A stretch of DNA of 47,626 nucleotides from Alistipes sp. (GCA_017379015.1 JAFNXN010000018.1:1-47626); one strand, 5' to 3'; positions 34,664-44,657 are shown, counted from the first letter of the stretch. Numbers and translations are program-made. The notes: generated by a model not told the origin, from the sequence alone.

Positions 34664-36775
34664 ATGAGAATTAAACATTTACTCTATCTATTGCTTGCAT
34701 TGCCATTGGCATTTGCAGCTTGTAACGAGACCGAGGATCTTACCCCTGCGCCTGAGAAGGAGGCACAGTTGACTCTTACGTCTGCGGCTGAGATGAATTT
34801 CGATGCTGCGGGTGGCGAGGGTGTTATCACCTACACTGCGGAGCTTGTTGATGTAACACGTCAGGCTGATGGCGATGTACCAAAGGTTAGCGTCGCATGT
34901 GAGGCTAACTGGGTTGAGCTTGGCAATCCCGACTTTGAGAGTGTTTCATTCACCGTTGCAGCTAACGAGGCTGAGGCTCGCGAGACTAAGATTGTTGTTA
35001 ACTACGCAGTTAAGAGCATCGAGGTAGTTGTTAAGCAGGCGGCTAAGCAGGAGACTGGCAAGGAGTATGTTATGGATGCAGAGCTAGCTTCAGCTACACG
35101 CATTGCAAGTGACGAGTTGGATCTTCCAAACGACCACTTCGCTATCGTATTTGTAGACAATGACGAGAATCTATCTGTAGGTGTTGTACTTAAGGGATCA
35201 GAGGGCGACACACTTCTCCAGGCTGGCGACTATACAAGCGAGGCTGAGAACTTGATCGGTGGCTCAATATTTGTATATGAGACTGAGGATGAGTATGAAT
35301 TCACTCAGGGTAGTGTAAAGGTAGAGCTCGAGGGCACAACCTACACATTCGACATCGAGCTAGTTTACGAGGATGGTGGTCTATACCACTTCACCTACGA
35401 GGGCGAGGTAGCGGACATGGAACTTCCTCAGACTCCTGAGGCTGAAGAGTTTGTACCTGTAAAGGTTGAGGCATACCGCGAAACAACGTGGGATCTTGGC
35501 AACTTCGAGCTCGACCTCTATATAGATGCTAAAACATGCCACTACCTCGATATGCAGGATAATGTAAATCCTAACGATAAGTACCTCACTGCAGGTCACT
35601 ACTCAATGAAGGATGGTAGCATCACCAACTGGTCGAACTTTGTTCACAATATCGAGACTGGCGAGGGTGCCTATGTCGTTGATGCCGAGATCGACCTTAC
35701 ACACAACGAGGATGGTACAACTAACATCAAGGGTTACATAGAGTCAGAGTATGGTCAGCGCATCGAGCTTGACTGGACAGGTGTTGTTGAGGGCTTCGAC
35801 TTCTCAACTGAGGAGCCTACTCCAGGGCCAAGTGATGTAGTGTTTAATGCTACATACTTTGGTGGTAGCTACTACAACGTTGGCGTACACAACTACTATT
35901 TTGCACTCTCTGATGTTGAGATTACTGGTTCAGAGGCTGTTGATGGCGCAACATACTACTACTTCGACATCTACTCTACGGAGATTAACAGCGACATGAC
36001 TATACCTAACGGCGTTTACACATTTGATGTTTCAAACAGCTACTCAGCAGGCACATTCACTGAGGAGTATGGCTTTGGCTTCCATGTTAATGGCGACGAG
36101 CGTATTTGGTATCTCTATGCTGAGGGTAGCAAGCTAACTGTATCGGACAACAAGATCGTTGCAGAGCTTGTTATGTTGGATGGCACAAAGCATGTTGTAA
36201 CATACGAGGGTAGCCTATCACTAGGTAGCACAAACAATGATGAGGAACTCTCAATTGGTCTTAGCAGCGATATGGAGATCGACGTTACAGGTTGGACAGT
36301 AATCCCAGAGTACTACGATCAGTACTACTCTAACGACACTGACAACTGGTATGTACACTTATACGAGGATATTGAGACTGGCAACGGTGGCTACATTATG
36401 CTTGACCTATTGGCAGACTACGCTACATCAGTAGACTATCGCGGAACATTCACATGTTCTGAGGATCCTGCTATCAACACATTCTTGAGTGGTCGCATCG
36501 AAGACGATTACTTGACAGGTAGCTGGTACACAGAGCTAACTGATGGAGATATAAGTGGACTAATGGTTCCATTTACAGATGGTACTATCACCGTAACATT
36601 CAATGATGACGGCACACAGACTTTCAAATTCGACTGTACGGAAATCAATGGTTACAAGTTCACCGGTAATGTAACTTGCGAGGTATATGCTGGCGGATAC
36701 TCAGCTATGAGCAAGGTTGCTACAGGCAATCACAAGAGCCTAACAATCGATTTTGGCAAGAAAGTAGTTCGCTAA
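34664..36775 (+). CDS. Array lipoprotein E: BACON plus four beta domains
   Basis: 703 residues, the member with most domains. Signal almost identical to gene C (lipobox FAAC, Cys20). BACON-type domain (~36-127, ending VVVKQAAK). Two divergent beta domains (~134-255 and ~266-385) are followed by a typical array domain (~390-525, with SYYNVGVHNYYFALSD and HVVTYEG) and a last domain of the YYDQYYSNDTDNWYVHLYED subtype (~535-690) that matches the C-terminal domain of gene C. A short basic tail ends FGKKVVR. Own promoter and terminator. Confidence 0.8.
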   Translation: MRIKHLLYLLLALPLAFAACNETEDLTPAPEKEAQLTLTSAAEMNFDAAGGEGVITYTAELVDVTRQADGDVPKVSVACEANWVELGNPDFESVSFTVAANEAEARETKIVVNYAVKSIEVVVKQAAKQETGKEYVMDAELASATRIASDELDLPNDHFAIVFVDNDENLSVGVVLKGSEGDTLLQAGDYTSEAENLIGGSIFVYETEDEYEFTQGSVKVELEGTTYTFDIELVYEDGGLYHFTYEGEVADMELPQTPEAEEFVPVKVEAYRETTWDLGNFELDLYIDAKTCHYLDMQDNVNPNDKYLTAGHYSMKDGSITNWSNFVHNIETGEGAYVVDAEIDLTHNEDGTTNIKGYIESEYGQRIELDWTGVVEGFDFSTEEPTPGPSDVVFNATYFGGSYYNVGVHNYYFALSDVEITGSEAVDGATYYYFDIYSTEINSDMTIPNGVYTFDVSNSYSAGTFTEEYGFGFHVNGDERIWYLYAEGSKLTVSDNKIVAELVMLDGTKHVVTYEGSLSLGSTNNDEELSIGLSSDMEIDVTGWTVIPEYYDQYYSNDTDNWYVHLYEDIETGNGGYIMLDLLADYATSVDYRGTFTCSEDPAINTFLSGRIEDDYLTGSWYTELTDGDISGLMVPFTDGTITVTFNDDGTQTFKFDCTEINGYKFTGNVTCEVYAGGYSAMSKVATGNHKSLTIDFGKKVVR

Positions 36776-36801
36776 ACATTGAACCTCAATAGGGTTTTCA
36801 T

Positions 36802-36832
36802 ATAGGGTCACCTTCGGGTGACTCTATTTTTT
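36802..36832 (+). terminator. Terminator of the 34664 gene
   Basis: 11-bp stem with one G-U (36802-36812 with 36817-36827) and a stable TTCG tetraloop, then TTTTTA. Confidence 0.88.
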
Positions 36833-36833
36833 A

Positions 36834-36863
36834 TTGCACATTGCAAAAAAATCACTATATTTG
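36834..36863 (+). promoter_or_regulatory. Promoter of the 36903-38175 pair
   Basis: -33 TTG (36834-36836), 19-nt spacer, -7 TATATTTG (36856-36863). 29 of 34 bases (36831-36864) match the promoter at 44625-44658. Confidence 0.88.
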
Positions 36864-36902
36864 CCCGAGATTAGGATAATATTTTAAAAAAGATAAAATT
36901 TC

Positions 36903-38129
36903 ATGAAGAAGATTTTTTCATTTATGCTACTCGCATCACTACTTGTGGTAGCATGCGACAAGGGCGGTGACGAAAACGTTAAGCCAACGCTTAAGATCAC
37001 CTCTGAGAGCACTATCGAGCTTGGCATTGAGGGCGGCACAGCCGAGATCACCTACACCGTGGCAAATGGTGCTTCGACAACTGTAAATATCTATGAGACA
37101 ACATCGTGGCTTGACACAACAGTAGAGCCATCGAAGGTAATTGTTACCGTAGATGCAAACGATGGCATGTCGCCACGTGAGGCTAAGATCACCGTTAAGT
37201 ACTACGATGCATCAGAGGAGATTATCGTTAAGCAGGCTGGCAAGAGCAGTGGCGACTACGATGTAGAGTTCGTCGGCAAGCGTTTCGAGGGTATCTACTA
37301 CGAGCCAACTGGTTCGAGCATGGCAAACTACTACGTTATCATCTCGGACCGTGGCGTAGCTATGGATGGTACACCAAAGGCTGGTGGCACCTACTACTTC
37401 TTCGACATGTACTCAGCAACAGCTGCTGAGGATGGCTACCCACTACTTCCAGAGGGCAACTACTCATACGACACAACAAATAGCTACGCGGACCTAACCT
37501 TCAGCGAGGAGTTGAGCTGGTATGCTGTGATGGGTGCCAACGGTGAGTACAGCAAGACAGATGAGTTCACAAGTGCCTCAGTAAGCGTTACGAAGAATCG
37601 CTTTGAGGCTGTAATCGAGCTTGCCTCAGGCGAGAAGCACCACGTAGTTTACGAGGGTGAGTTGCTCACTGCTGTAGGATATATCTACTCTACATTTACC
37701 GAGGATGTCGAGTTTGCAGTTGAGGATGCTACAATCAGCGCAAACCTCTACGGCGACATCCTTGAGATTGGTCAGCAGAACTGGTATATCGAGGCTGTCA
37801 AGGGCAGCGACCTCTTCATGATCGAGGTGTTCACCCCAAGCACCACCTCTTTCGACGGCATTTATCAGATGCTGGATCCCGAGGCTCAGGACTATACTAA
37901 CCGCTTTATCCCTGGCATGATTGGCGAAGACGGCCTTGTCGGCACATGGTATGCAAAGGTTACAGATGGCTCTATCAAGGGTGATGTCATGGCACCAATG
38001 GGTGATGGAATCATTCGACTTACAACATCGGGCAATACTCTCACCATCGAGTATGGTTGCAAGGATGATGCTGGCAACAACATCACTGGAAAAGTATCTG
38101 GCGCACTAACCATTAATGATATGCGCTAA
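36903..38129 (+). CDS. Array lipoprotein F: BACON plus two repeated domains
   Basis: 408 residues. Lipobox VVAC (Cys18), then DKGGDEN. BACON-type domain ~27-113 (ending EIIVKQAGK), array domain ~120-255 (IYYEPTGSSMANYYVIISDRGV, here split: IYYEPTGSS then MANYYVIISD; GTYYFFDMY; HHVVYEGEL) and a divergent final domain ~258-405 (QQNWYIEAV, LVGTWYAKV, then ITGKVSGAL). No terminator separates it from the next gene, 45 bp away, so the two are likely co-transcribed. Confidence 0.8.
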   Translation: MKKIFSFMLLASLLVVACDKGGDENVKPTLKITSESTIELGIEGGTAEITYTVANGASTTVNIYETTSWLDTTVEPSKVIVTVDANDGMSPREAKITVKYYDASEEIIVKQAGKSSGDYDVEFVGKRFEGIYYEPTGSSMANYYVIISDRGVAMDGTPKAGGTYYFFDMYSATAAEDGYPLLPEGNYSYDTTNSYADLTFSEELSWYAVMGANGEYSKTDEFTSASVSVTKNRFEAVIELASGEKHHVVYEGELLTAVGYIYSTFTEDVEFAVEDATISANLYGDILEIGQQNWYIEAVKGSDLFMIEVFTPSTTSFDGIYQMLDPEAQDYTNRFIPGMIGEDGLVGTWYAKVTDGSIKGDVMAPMGDGIIRLTTSGNTLTIEYGCKDDAGNNITGKVSGALTINDMR

Positions 38130-38174
38130 TAGCGATAAAGACAAAACATTAAACCAACTAATTAATAACCAGTT

Positions 38175-39920
38175 ATGAAAAAGCTTTTCTATCTATTGCT
38201 TGCATTGCCATTGGCATTTGTAGCATGTGATGATCCTGATCAGGGCGTTGATGAGCCACAGGTACAGGATCCAGTATTAAAGGTCGTTGAGACTACTATC
38301 GACTTCGCAGCTAAGGGCGGCAACGGTGATATTCACTACGTTGTTGAGAACGCTGTTGAGGGCACTAATGTTAAGGCTACTTGCGAGGCTCAGTGGGTTA
38401 GCGATATCAACGTAGCCGAGAAGATCACCTTCACCGTAGCAGCTAACGAGGAGACCGAGGCACGTGAGACTACTATCGTTGTAGCTTATGGCGAGCTCTC
38501 AAAGAGCGTTACTATCAACCAGGAGGCTAAGGCTGAGGCACCAGCAGTACCTAAGCTTGAGGCTGTAGAGTCTACAGTTGAGTACGCATGGGATGTTACC
38601 TCTGGTGAGGTTGCATTTACTTTGGAGAACCCTATCGCTGGCGTAGAGGTTACTGCTAAGACATCTACAAGCTGGATCTCACAGGTTCAGGTTAAGGATG
38701 GCAAGATTTTGTTTGCCATGGAGAAGAACATGGGCGAGGCTCGTGAGGGTAAGATCACTGCTGAGTACGGTATGTTGGAGCCTATCCAGTTCACTGTAAA
38801 GCAGAGTGCATACGTTGCTCCAGATCCAGTTCTTACTGTTGACAACAACACTTTCGAGTTCGATGCTGAGGGTGGTAACGGTTCATTCACATACACCGTA
38901 GAGAACCCTGTTGCAGGCGTAGTACTTGAGGCTGAGGCTGATGTTGAGTGGATCACTGAGGTTACTGTAGCTGATGGCAACGCTTCATTCGCAGTTGCAA
39001 AGAACGAGGGTGACTTGCGCGAGGGCAAGATTATCTTGACATACGGCAATATCAGCGCAGAAGTTGTTGTTAAGCAGCTTCCATCAGGCTACGATCCTAA
39101 CATGAACTACAGCATCTTCGGCGTCATCGAGACATGGGCAGATCTAAAGCAGGAGGGTAAGCAGTGGAACGTGACATTCGTTGAGCACCACGATATCCTT
39201 GGCGATATGCAGACTACGATCAGCTTCTACAACGAAGAGGCTAACATCCAGCACCTTAACTCTGGTAGCTACTCAGTAGCAAACGGTGGTATCCTTGTTA
39301 ATAGCTTCTCACAGAATGGCTTCTCGATTTACCGTGGTAACAGCTCTGACGCTGCCGACATCGCAGACGCAAACTTCGAGGTAACGGCTGATACTGACGC
39401 TCACATAATTACTATCGAGGGTTCTTTCAAGGTAGGCAACAATATTATCACGTTGAACTACACTGGTGAAATCAGAGGTATGGATATTAGCAAGCCTACT
39501 AACGAGGCTATCAACATTACTGACTGGAAGACTTTCACTGGTAAGTATTGGAATGGCTACGATGATGATAGCGAGTTTATGTTCCAGGGTCGCTCAACTG
39601 ATGGCTCAGTAGAGATCATGTTTGACTGCTACGCATTCCCACGCGTTACCGACAAGATTGCACCTGAGGGTACATACACTATCGCTCCATGGGAGGCAAA
39701 GGATAACTACCTGGGCGACACTCTATATGTAATGGATCAGTCACACATTACATATAATACTATTAAGGGTAACCTTTCTGAGGGTACATTGACCATTGAG
39801 CATATCGAAGGCGGTTACACCATTACGTTCGACTTTATCGACACTCTTGGTCGTCACTTCACTGGCTCATATAGCGGTGCGTTGACTGCTGGCTCAACTG
39901 TAATAAACCCAACCATGTAA
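38175..39920 (+). CDS. Array lipoprotein G: three BACON domains plus beta domains
   Basis: 581 residues. Lipobox FVAC (Cys18), then DDPDQ. Three BACON-type domains follow one another (~34-113, ~120-212 and ~217-308), each with the VEWI/AQWV-like Trp, AREGKI/ARETTI strand and a VKQ or INQ end. Two beta domains (~318-440 and ~445-575, ending RHFTGSYSGALTAG) make up the rest. No promoter is seen in the 45-bp gap upstream, so it depends on the promoter at 36834. Signal-peptide DNA 38189-38220 is identical to that of genes C and E. Confidence 0.8.
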   Translation: MKKLFYLLLALPLAFVACDDPDQGVDEPQVQDPVLKVVETTIDFAAKGGNGDIHYVVENAVEGTNVKATCEAQWVSDINVAEKITFTVAANEETEARETTIVVAYGELSKSVTINQEAKAEAPAVPKLEAVESTVEYAWDVTSGEVAFTLENPIAGVEVTAKTSTSWISQVQVKDGKILFAMEKNMGEAREGKITAEYGMLEPIQFTVKQSAYVAPDPVLTVDNNTFEFDAEGGNGSFTYTVENPVAGVVLEAEADVEWITEVTVADGNASFAVAKNEGDLREGKIILTYGNISAEVVVKQLPSGYDPNMNYSIFGVIETWADLKQEGKQWNVTFVEHHDILGDMQTTISFYNEEANIQHLNSGSYSVANGGILVNSFSQNGFSIYRGNSSDAADIADANFEVTADTDAHIITIEGSFKVGNNIITLNYTGEIRGMDISKPTNEAINITDWKTFTGKYWNGYDDDSEFMFQGRSTDGSVEIMFDCYAFPRVTDKIAPEGTYTIAPWEAKDNYLGDTLYVMDQSHITYNTIKGNLSEGTLTIEHIEGGYTITFDFIDTLGRHFTGSYSGALTAGSTVINPTM

Positions 39921-39941
39921 CGAACATAATTCGTTAAAAAC

Positions 39942-39985
39942 GAGAGGCTGACTTTTAATGTAAAGTTAGCCTCTCATTGTTTTAT
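39942..39985. terminator. Bidirectional terminator between converging genes
   Basis: 14-bp stem with one G-T (39942-39955 with 39962-39975). It is followed by ATTGTTTTAT on the plus strand and GTTTTTAACG on the minus strand, serving the 38175 gene and the 40057 gene. Confidence 0.85.
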
Positions 39986-39998
39986 AGATACAAAATAA

Positions 39999-40027
39999 GA
40001 GCTATCCCCCACACTGAAGAATAGCTC
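39999..40027 (-). terminator. Second hairpin, possible minus-strand terminator
   Basis: 7-bp stem (39999-40005 with 40021-40027), followed on the minus strand by TTATTTTG. It lies 30 nt after the 40057 gene's stop. Confidence 0.5.
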
Positions 40028-40056
40028 CTTACTTATTATACATCTATCTACCTGCG

Positions 40057-40632
40057 CTAGCTCACCACCTCGGCATTAACCTTCACGTAGTTATAACCCA
40101 TACGCTTAAGCTGCACGGCAACACCCGCCCTAAACATCACATTCGTGGTGCGAGCAAAGACATGGAACGCCATGACGCTCTGTGCCTCGATACCCTCCTT
40201 GCGGATAAGGCCCTGCGCAACCTCTGCCGTGGTGCGAACCATATCCTCGACCTTCTCGGCAGCCTCGCTACCTAGTGGGTGGCAGAGCAGTATCTCGGTG
40301 ATATACTCGTCCATGCAGTCGAAGCCACGAGGAGCAGTAAAGAGTTTATGTAGATCCTCCTCCTTCTCATAGCGTGACCACTCCTTGTCCCAAAGCACCG
40401 CAGCACCCATACCCTCGTACATTGCCCAAGCAATGGCAACAAGGGGGTACTTTGCGATCTCAGGCACAGCATCTGCCATGTATGACGGCTGAGCATCGTG
40501 CCACTTCTCATTTAGCTCCTCGACCTCGAGTAGCTGTCCTTCGAGCCAGCCGAGCGACGAAAGACGCTCCACAAGGCTCTTGCTAAGCGACTCCTCATAA
40601 CGGTTGAGAATGTCGCGCTGTTGATCTGTCAT
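40057..40632 (-). CDS. Conserved-looking cytoplasmic protein of unknown function
   Basis: 191 residues, no signal peptide or membrane segment, mostly helical. It begins MTDQQRDILNRYEESLSKSL. Recognisable segments are YPLVAIAWAMYEGMGAAVLWD (residues ~62-82, here split: YPLVAIAWAMY and EGMGAAVLWD) and a C-terminal MRAGVAVQLKRMGYNYVKV-like helix-strand. I do not recognise the family. It is the last gene of the valS-rnhA-flavin reductase operon, 20 nt behind the flavin reductase gene, and codon use is like its neighbours, so it is a real gene. Confidence 0.7.
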   Translation of the reverse strand: MTDQQRDILNRYEESLSKSLVERLSSLGWLEGQLLEVEELNEKWHDAQPSYMADAVPEIAKYPLVAIAWAMYEGMGAAVLWDKEWSRYEKEEDLHKLFTAPRGFDCMDEYITEILLCHPLGSEAAEKVEDMVRTTAEVAQGLIRKEGIEAQSVMAFHVFARTTNVMFRAGVAVQLKRMGYNYVKVNAEVVS

Positions 40633-40652
40633 AGCTTCAATAAGTTATGATG

Positions 40653-41246
40653 TTATCTTCGTTTCTTTGTTGTCTTCTTACGTACCGACCAGCCAAAGTG
40701 ACCAAGCATCTTACCTAGCGAGAAGTACTCGCCGTGCGAGTATACTATGGGGCGAGCCTTCTCCAACGAGAACTTGCCCGTCTCGGGGTCGATAAACCTC
40801 TCATCGGCTTCGATGCCTACGACATCGGCTATAAACATATCGTGCGAACCAAGCTCCACAACTTGCCTTACACGGCAACATATCGAGAGTGGCGACTCGG
40901 CAACCAGCGGTGCTGCAACATGGTCGTTAGCCATAGGCGTAAGCCCCATCGCCTCCCACTTATTCACGTCGCGCCCCGAGCGCACGCCACACCAATCTGT
41001 CGCACGAGCAAGCTCCTCGGTGGTGAGGTTGATGACAAACTCACCCGTACGACGTATGATGTCGTAGGAGTGACGCTCCTTGCGCACCGAGATGTAGCAC
41101 ATCGGCGGATTGGTACACACCGTACCCGTCCACGCCACGGTGAGCAGGTTGTACTCCTCGGGCGTAGCTCCTGAGCTCACCAACACCGCAGGAAGCGGAT
41201 AGATGAGCGTGCCTGGCTTCCACGACTGCTTCTTATGCTCCGTCAT
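40653..41246 (-). CDS. Flavin reductase-like (FMN-binding split-barrel) protein
   Basis: 197 residues. The flavin-reductase-like fold is recognisable by the N-terminal KPGTLIYPLPAVLVSSG, NLLTVAWTGTVCTNPPMCYI (FMN phosphate-binding region), SYDIIRRTGEFVINL and the ATDWCGVRSGRDVNKW segment, with the family-typical PIVYSHGEYFSLG close to the C-terminus. It likely binds FMN; the electron partner is unknown. The C-terminal KKTTKKRR tail is basic. It overlaps rnhA by 14 bp. Confidence 0.9.
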   Translation of the reverse strand: MTEHKKQSWKPGTLIYPLPAVLVSSGATPEEYNLLTVAWTGTVCTNPPMCYISVRKERHSYDIIRRTGEFVINLTTEELARATDWCGVRSGRDVNKWEAMGLTPMANDHVAAPLVAESPLSICCRVRQVVELGSHDMFIADVVGIEADERFIDPETGKFSLEKARPIVYSHGEYFSLGKMLGHFGWSVRKKTTKKRR

Positions 41247-41691
41247 AGCCTACATCTTCAAGCAGGTTATCCGATGATGCAGCAGCCACGGCAAGCTCAT
41301 CGCAACGGTTATTCTCCACCGTGGTGGCGTGACCCTTGACCCATATAAAGCGCACGTTATGCTCGCGATAGATGCGCAAGAAACGCATCCAGAGGTCGGG
41401 GTTCTTCTTGCCCTTGAAGCCTGTGCGCTCCCAGCCAGCCAGCCAGTTTTTGTTCACAGCCTCAACGACATACTTCGAGTCGGAGAAGACCGTAACATTG
41501 CTACCGCGAAAGCGCAACGCCTCCAAAGCTACGCATACCGCCATAAGCTCCATGCGGTTGTTTGTCGTGAGGCGAAAGCCCTGCGAGAGCTCCTTGCGGT
41601 GAGGTCCCGAGAGTAACACTATGCCGTAGCCTCCGCGCCCGGGGTTGCCGAGCGCAGAGCCATCGGTAAATATTCTAATATCTGCTGCCAT
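41233..41691 (-). CDS. rnhA: Ribonuclease HI
   Basis: 152 residues, the usual length. All catalytic residues are in place: Asp10 (FTDGSALGNPG), Glu48 (NNRMELMA), Asp71 (FSDSKYVVEAV), His121 (VKGHAT) and Asp131 (NNRCDELA). It cleaves RNA in RNA-DNA hybrids. Its start codon overlaps the valS stop codon by one base (TAATG), so translation is coupled. Confidence 0.96.
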   Translation of the reverse strand: MAADIRIFTDGSALGNPGRGGYGIVLLSGPHRKELSQGFRLTTNNRMELMAVCVALEALRFRGSNVTVFSDSKYVVEAVNKNWLAGWERTGFKGKKNPDLWMRFLRIYREHNVRFIWVKGHATTVENNRCDELAVAAASSDNLLEDVGYDGA

Positions 41692-44315
41692 TACTTAAGG
41701 GCATTTATCTGCTCCTTGATGGCTGCAATCTTAGCCTCAGCATCAGCCTGCTTAGCACGCTCGTTAGCCACAACCTTCTCGGGTGCCGACTGCACGAAAC
41801 GCTCGTTCGAGAGCTTCTTCATAACCGATGCTAGAAAGCCCTCGAGATACTCGAGATCGGCTGTAAGCTTCTTGATCTCAGCCTCCTTGTCGATGCTACC
41901 CTCCAAAGGTATGAAGTACTGCGTAGTCTTCACGATGAATGCTGCTGCTGCGGCATCCTTCTCCTCGACAGCCTCAACTAGCTCGATGCCACCGAGCTTA
42001 ACTACCGTAGCGATAAACTCTGCTGGGTAGTTCTCATCGGCGATATAGCGAAGCTTGAGAGCCTCACGCTGTGGGATATTCTTCTGCTTGCGCACGTTAC
42101 GTATTGCCGACACGATCTCCTCGGCAAGGGCAAAGCGTGCCAAGATCTTCTCATCGGCCTTACGCTCAGCCTTAGGCTGCTGTGCGATGACGATAGACTT
42201 AACATCTGCCTCAGGCTTAAGATCCTGCCATATCTCCTCAGTGACAAATGGCATGAATGGGTGCAACAGACGCAATAGCTCATCGAAGTAGTGCTTAGTG
42301 CGTGCGATGGTCTCGGCGTCGATAGGAGCCTGGTATGCTGGCTTCACGATCTCGAGATACCAGCCGCTGAAGTCGTCCCAGAAGAGGCGATATAGCTCGG
42401 TGAATGCCTCAGAGATACGATACTGCTCCATGTCGTGGTTGATGCGCTCGATACGCTCAAGCATAACCTCGTCGAACCAAGCGATGGCCTGCTTTGCAGC
42501 ATCGGGCTGCTCGATGGTTGAGTCCACCTCCCACATATTTACTAGACGGTAGGCATTCCAGATCTTGTTGCAGAAGTTACGACCCTGCTCGCAGAGTGCC
42601 TCGTCGAACATCACGTCGTTGCCGGCCGATGTAGACATGAGCATAGCCACACGCATACCATCGGCACCATACTTAGCAATGAGGTCGAGTGGATCGGGCG
42701 AGTTACCGAGCTGCTTCGACATCTTACGTCCGAGCTTATCGCGCACGATACCTGTGAAGTAAACATTCTTGAATGGACGCTCCGCGCGCCACTCGTAGCC
42801 CGCCATGATCATACGTGCCACCCAGAAGAAGATGATATCTGGACCTGTGATAAGGTCGTTTGTAGGATAGTAGTACTCGATCTCAGGGTTGTTAGGATAG
42901 CGAATACCATCGAATACCGAGATAGGCCACAACCACGACGAGAACCATGTGTCGAGCACATCCTCGTCCTGGCGCAAGTCTGCCATTGTGAGCGACGCAT
43001 CCTTCTGCTGAGCCAATGCCAAGGCCTCCTCAGCAGTCTCAGCCACCACATAACCACCCTTAGGGAGGTAGTATGCAGGAATGCGCTGACCCCACCATAG
43101 CTGACGCGAGATACACCAATCCTTGATGTTCTCCATCCAGTGACGATAGGTATTCTTATACTTTGCAGGAACGAACTTGATGATATCCTCCAACACAGCC
43201 TTTGTAGCTGGCTTGGCAAGCTCCTCCATCGACAAGAACCACTGCATCGAGAGCTTAGGCTCGATGGCTACGCCGGTACGCTCCGAGTAGCCCACATTGT
43301 TTGTATAAGGCTCAACCTTCTCCATAAGGCCGGCTGCTGTGAGGTCACCCTCGATAACGCGGCGGCACTCGAAACGCTCCATGCCCACGTACATGCCCAC
43401 CTTATCGTTGATAGTGCCATTGTCGTTGAAGATGTCGATAGCCTCAAGGCCATACTTCTCGCCGAGCATATAGTCGTTCACGTCGTGCGCAGGGGTCACC
43501 TTCAACGCACCAGTACCGAACTCAAGGTCTACATACTCGTCGCGGATAACAGGTATCGAGCGACCTACCAAAGGCACGATCACACGTGCATCGGCAGGAA
43601 GATCCTTGTAACGCTCGTCGTTAGGGTTCACGCAGAGAGCCGTATCGCCAAGGATGGTCTCGGGACGTGTTGTTGCCACGATGATATACTTATCCGTGCC
43701 CTCGATCTGATAGCGTAGGTAGTAGAGCTTACCCTGTGACTCCTTGTAGATCACCTCCTCGTCCGAGAGTGCTGTGCATGCCGAAGGATCCCAGTTTACC
43801 ATGCGCACACCGCGATAGATGCGACCCTTGCGGAAGAGGTCCACGAAGACCTTTATCACACCTGCTGTGCGAGGCTCGTCCATAGTGAAGCATGTACGCT
43901 CCCAGTCGCACGATGCACCGAGCTTGCGGAGCTGCTGGAGGATGATGCCACCATGCTTCTCCTTCCACTCCCAGGCGTGCTTGAGGAACTCCTCACGCGT
44001 GAGCGTCGACTTGTCGATACCCTCAGCCTTAAGCTTAGCAACCACCTTTGCCTCGGTAGCGATAGATGCGTGGTCGGTTCCTGGCACCCAGCAGGCATTC
44101 TTGCCCTGCATACGTGCGCGGCGCACAAGCACATCCTGCAACGTGTTGTTGAGCATGTGACCCATGTGCAACATACCTGTCACGTTGGGTGGTGGGATTA
44201 CGATTGTATAAGGCTCGCGAGCGTCAGGCTCCGAGTGGAAAAGGTTCTGCTCCATCCAGAAATCATACCATTTCTGTTCGATGAGCTCGGGTGAATACTT
44301 GTCTGCTAGCTGCAT
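41691..44315 (-). CDS. valS: Valyl-tRNA synthetase
   Basis: 874 residues, full length. Class I signature HMGH at 50-53 ([15 protein letters not shown]), the CP1 editing domain in the middle (~190-330, with [12 protein letters not shown]), the KMSKQ loop at ~528-532 ([16 protein letters not shown]), an anticodon-binding helical domain (~600-740) and a C-terminal coiled-coil arm (~805-874). It charges tRNA-Val and clears mischarged Thr. First gene of a four-gene operon with a strong promoter at 44388-44418. Confidence 0.97.
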   Translation of the reverse strand: MQLADKYSPELIEQKWYDFWMEQNLFHSEPDAREPYTIVIPPPNVTGMLHMGHMLNNTLQDVLVRRARMQGKNACWVPGTDHASIATEAKVVAKLKAEGIDKSTLTREEFLKHAWEWKEKHGGIILQQLRKLGASCDWERTCFTMDEPRTAGVIKVFVDLFRKGRIYRGVRMVNWDPSACTALSDEEVIYKESQGKLYYLRYQIEGTDKYIIVATTRPETILGDTALCVNPNDERYKDLPADARVIVPLVGRSIPVIRDEYVDLEFGTGALKVTPAHDVNDYMLGEKYGLEAIDIFNDNGTINDKVGMYVGMERFECRRVIEGDLTAAGLMEKVEPYTNNVGYSERTGVAIEPKLSMQWFLSMEELAKPATKAVLEDIIKFVPAKYKNTYRHWMENIKDWCISRQLWWGQRIPAYYLPKGGYVVAETAEEALALAQQKDASLTMADLRQDEDVLDTWFSSWLWPISVFDGIRYPNNPEIEYYYPTNDLITGPDIIFFWVARMIMAGYEWRAERPFKNVYFTGIVRDKLGRKMSKQLGNSPDPLDLIAKYGADGMRVAMLMSTSAGNDVMFDEALCEQGRNFCNKIWNAYRLVNMWEVDSTIEQPDAAKQAIAWFDEVMLERIERINHDMEQYRISEAFTELYRLFWDDFSGWYLEIVKPAYQAPIDAETIARTKHYFDELLRLLHPFMPFVTEEIWQDLKPEADVKSIVIAQQPKAERKADEKILARFALAEEIVSAIRNVRKQKNIPQREALKLRYIADENYPAEFIATVVKLGGIELVEAVEEKDAAAAAFIVKTTQYFIPLEGSIDKEAEIKKLTADLEYLEGFLASVMKKLSNERFVQSAPEKVVANERAKQADAEAKIAAIKEQINALK

Positions 44316-44387
44316 AATTCTCTATATTTTTGTTTGTTACGTTTCAAGGGCTGTTGCGCGCACATATATATAGACACACACAACCGA

Positions 44388-44418
44388 CAAAGATAATAAA
44401 AATTTTGAAATATACAAA
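44388..44418 (-). promoter_or_regulatory. Promoter of the valS operon
   Basis: Minus-strand -7 TATCTTTG (44388-44395), 19-nt spacer and -33 TTTG (44415-44418). Leader about 70 nt. Confidence 0.85.
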
Positions 44419-44624
44419 CACTTAAGGCGGCAAGATTGTTGCAATGACAGGAAAGCGGTGAGCTAAGAGTGGAAAGTTATTTCGTTAGCAACTAACGCCT
44501 TCTCTCTTTTTCACTCATTTGCTGTGTCTTATCGTCACTTAAGTGAAAGCTTTGCGACGCCACTTCATCACTCGCAACAACCGACCCACACAAAGCAGAT
44601 AATTCCAAAAAAAACGCTCGTAAC
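44419..44624. other. Intergenic region between divergent valS and 44790 operons
   Basis: No gene supported. It contains a CGTTAG-CAA-CTAACG hairpin (44483-44497), a perfect 12-bp palindrome TCACTTAAGTGA (44535-44546), and a short GATTGTTGCAATGAC stretch reminiscent of the palindromic repeats at 22277-22354. A minus-strand ORF here lacks a credible start context and is probably not a gene. Confidence 0.5.
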
Positions 44625-44627
44625 TTA

Positions 44628-44657
44628 TTGCACGTTAGGGAAAAATCACTATATTTG
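44628..44657 (+). promoter_or_regulatory. Promoter of the 44790-44936 operon
   Basis: -33 TTG (44628-44630), 19-nt spacer, -7 TATATTTG (44650-44657). Shares 29 of 34 bases with the promoter of the array gene at 36903. Leader about 125 nt. Confidence 0.88.
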
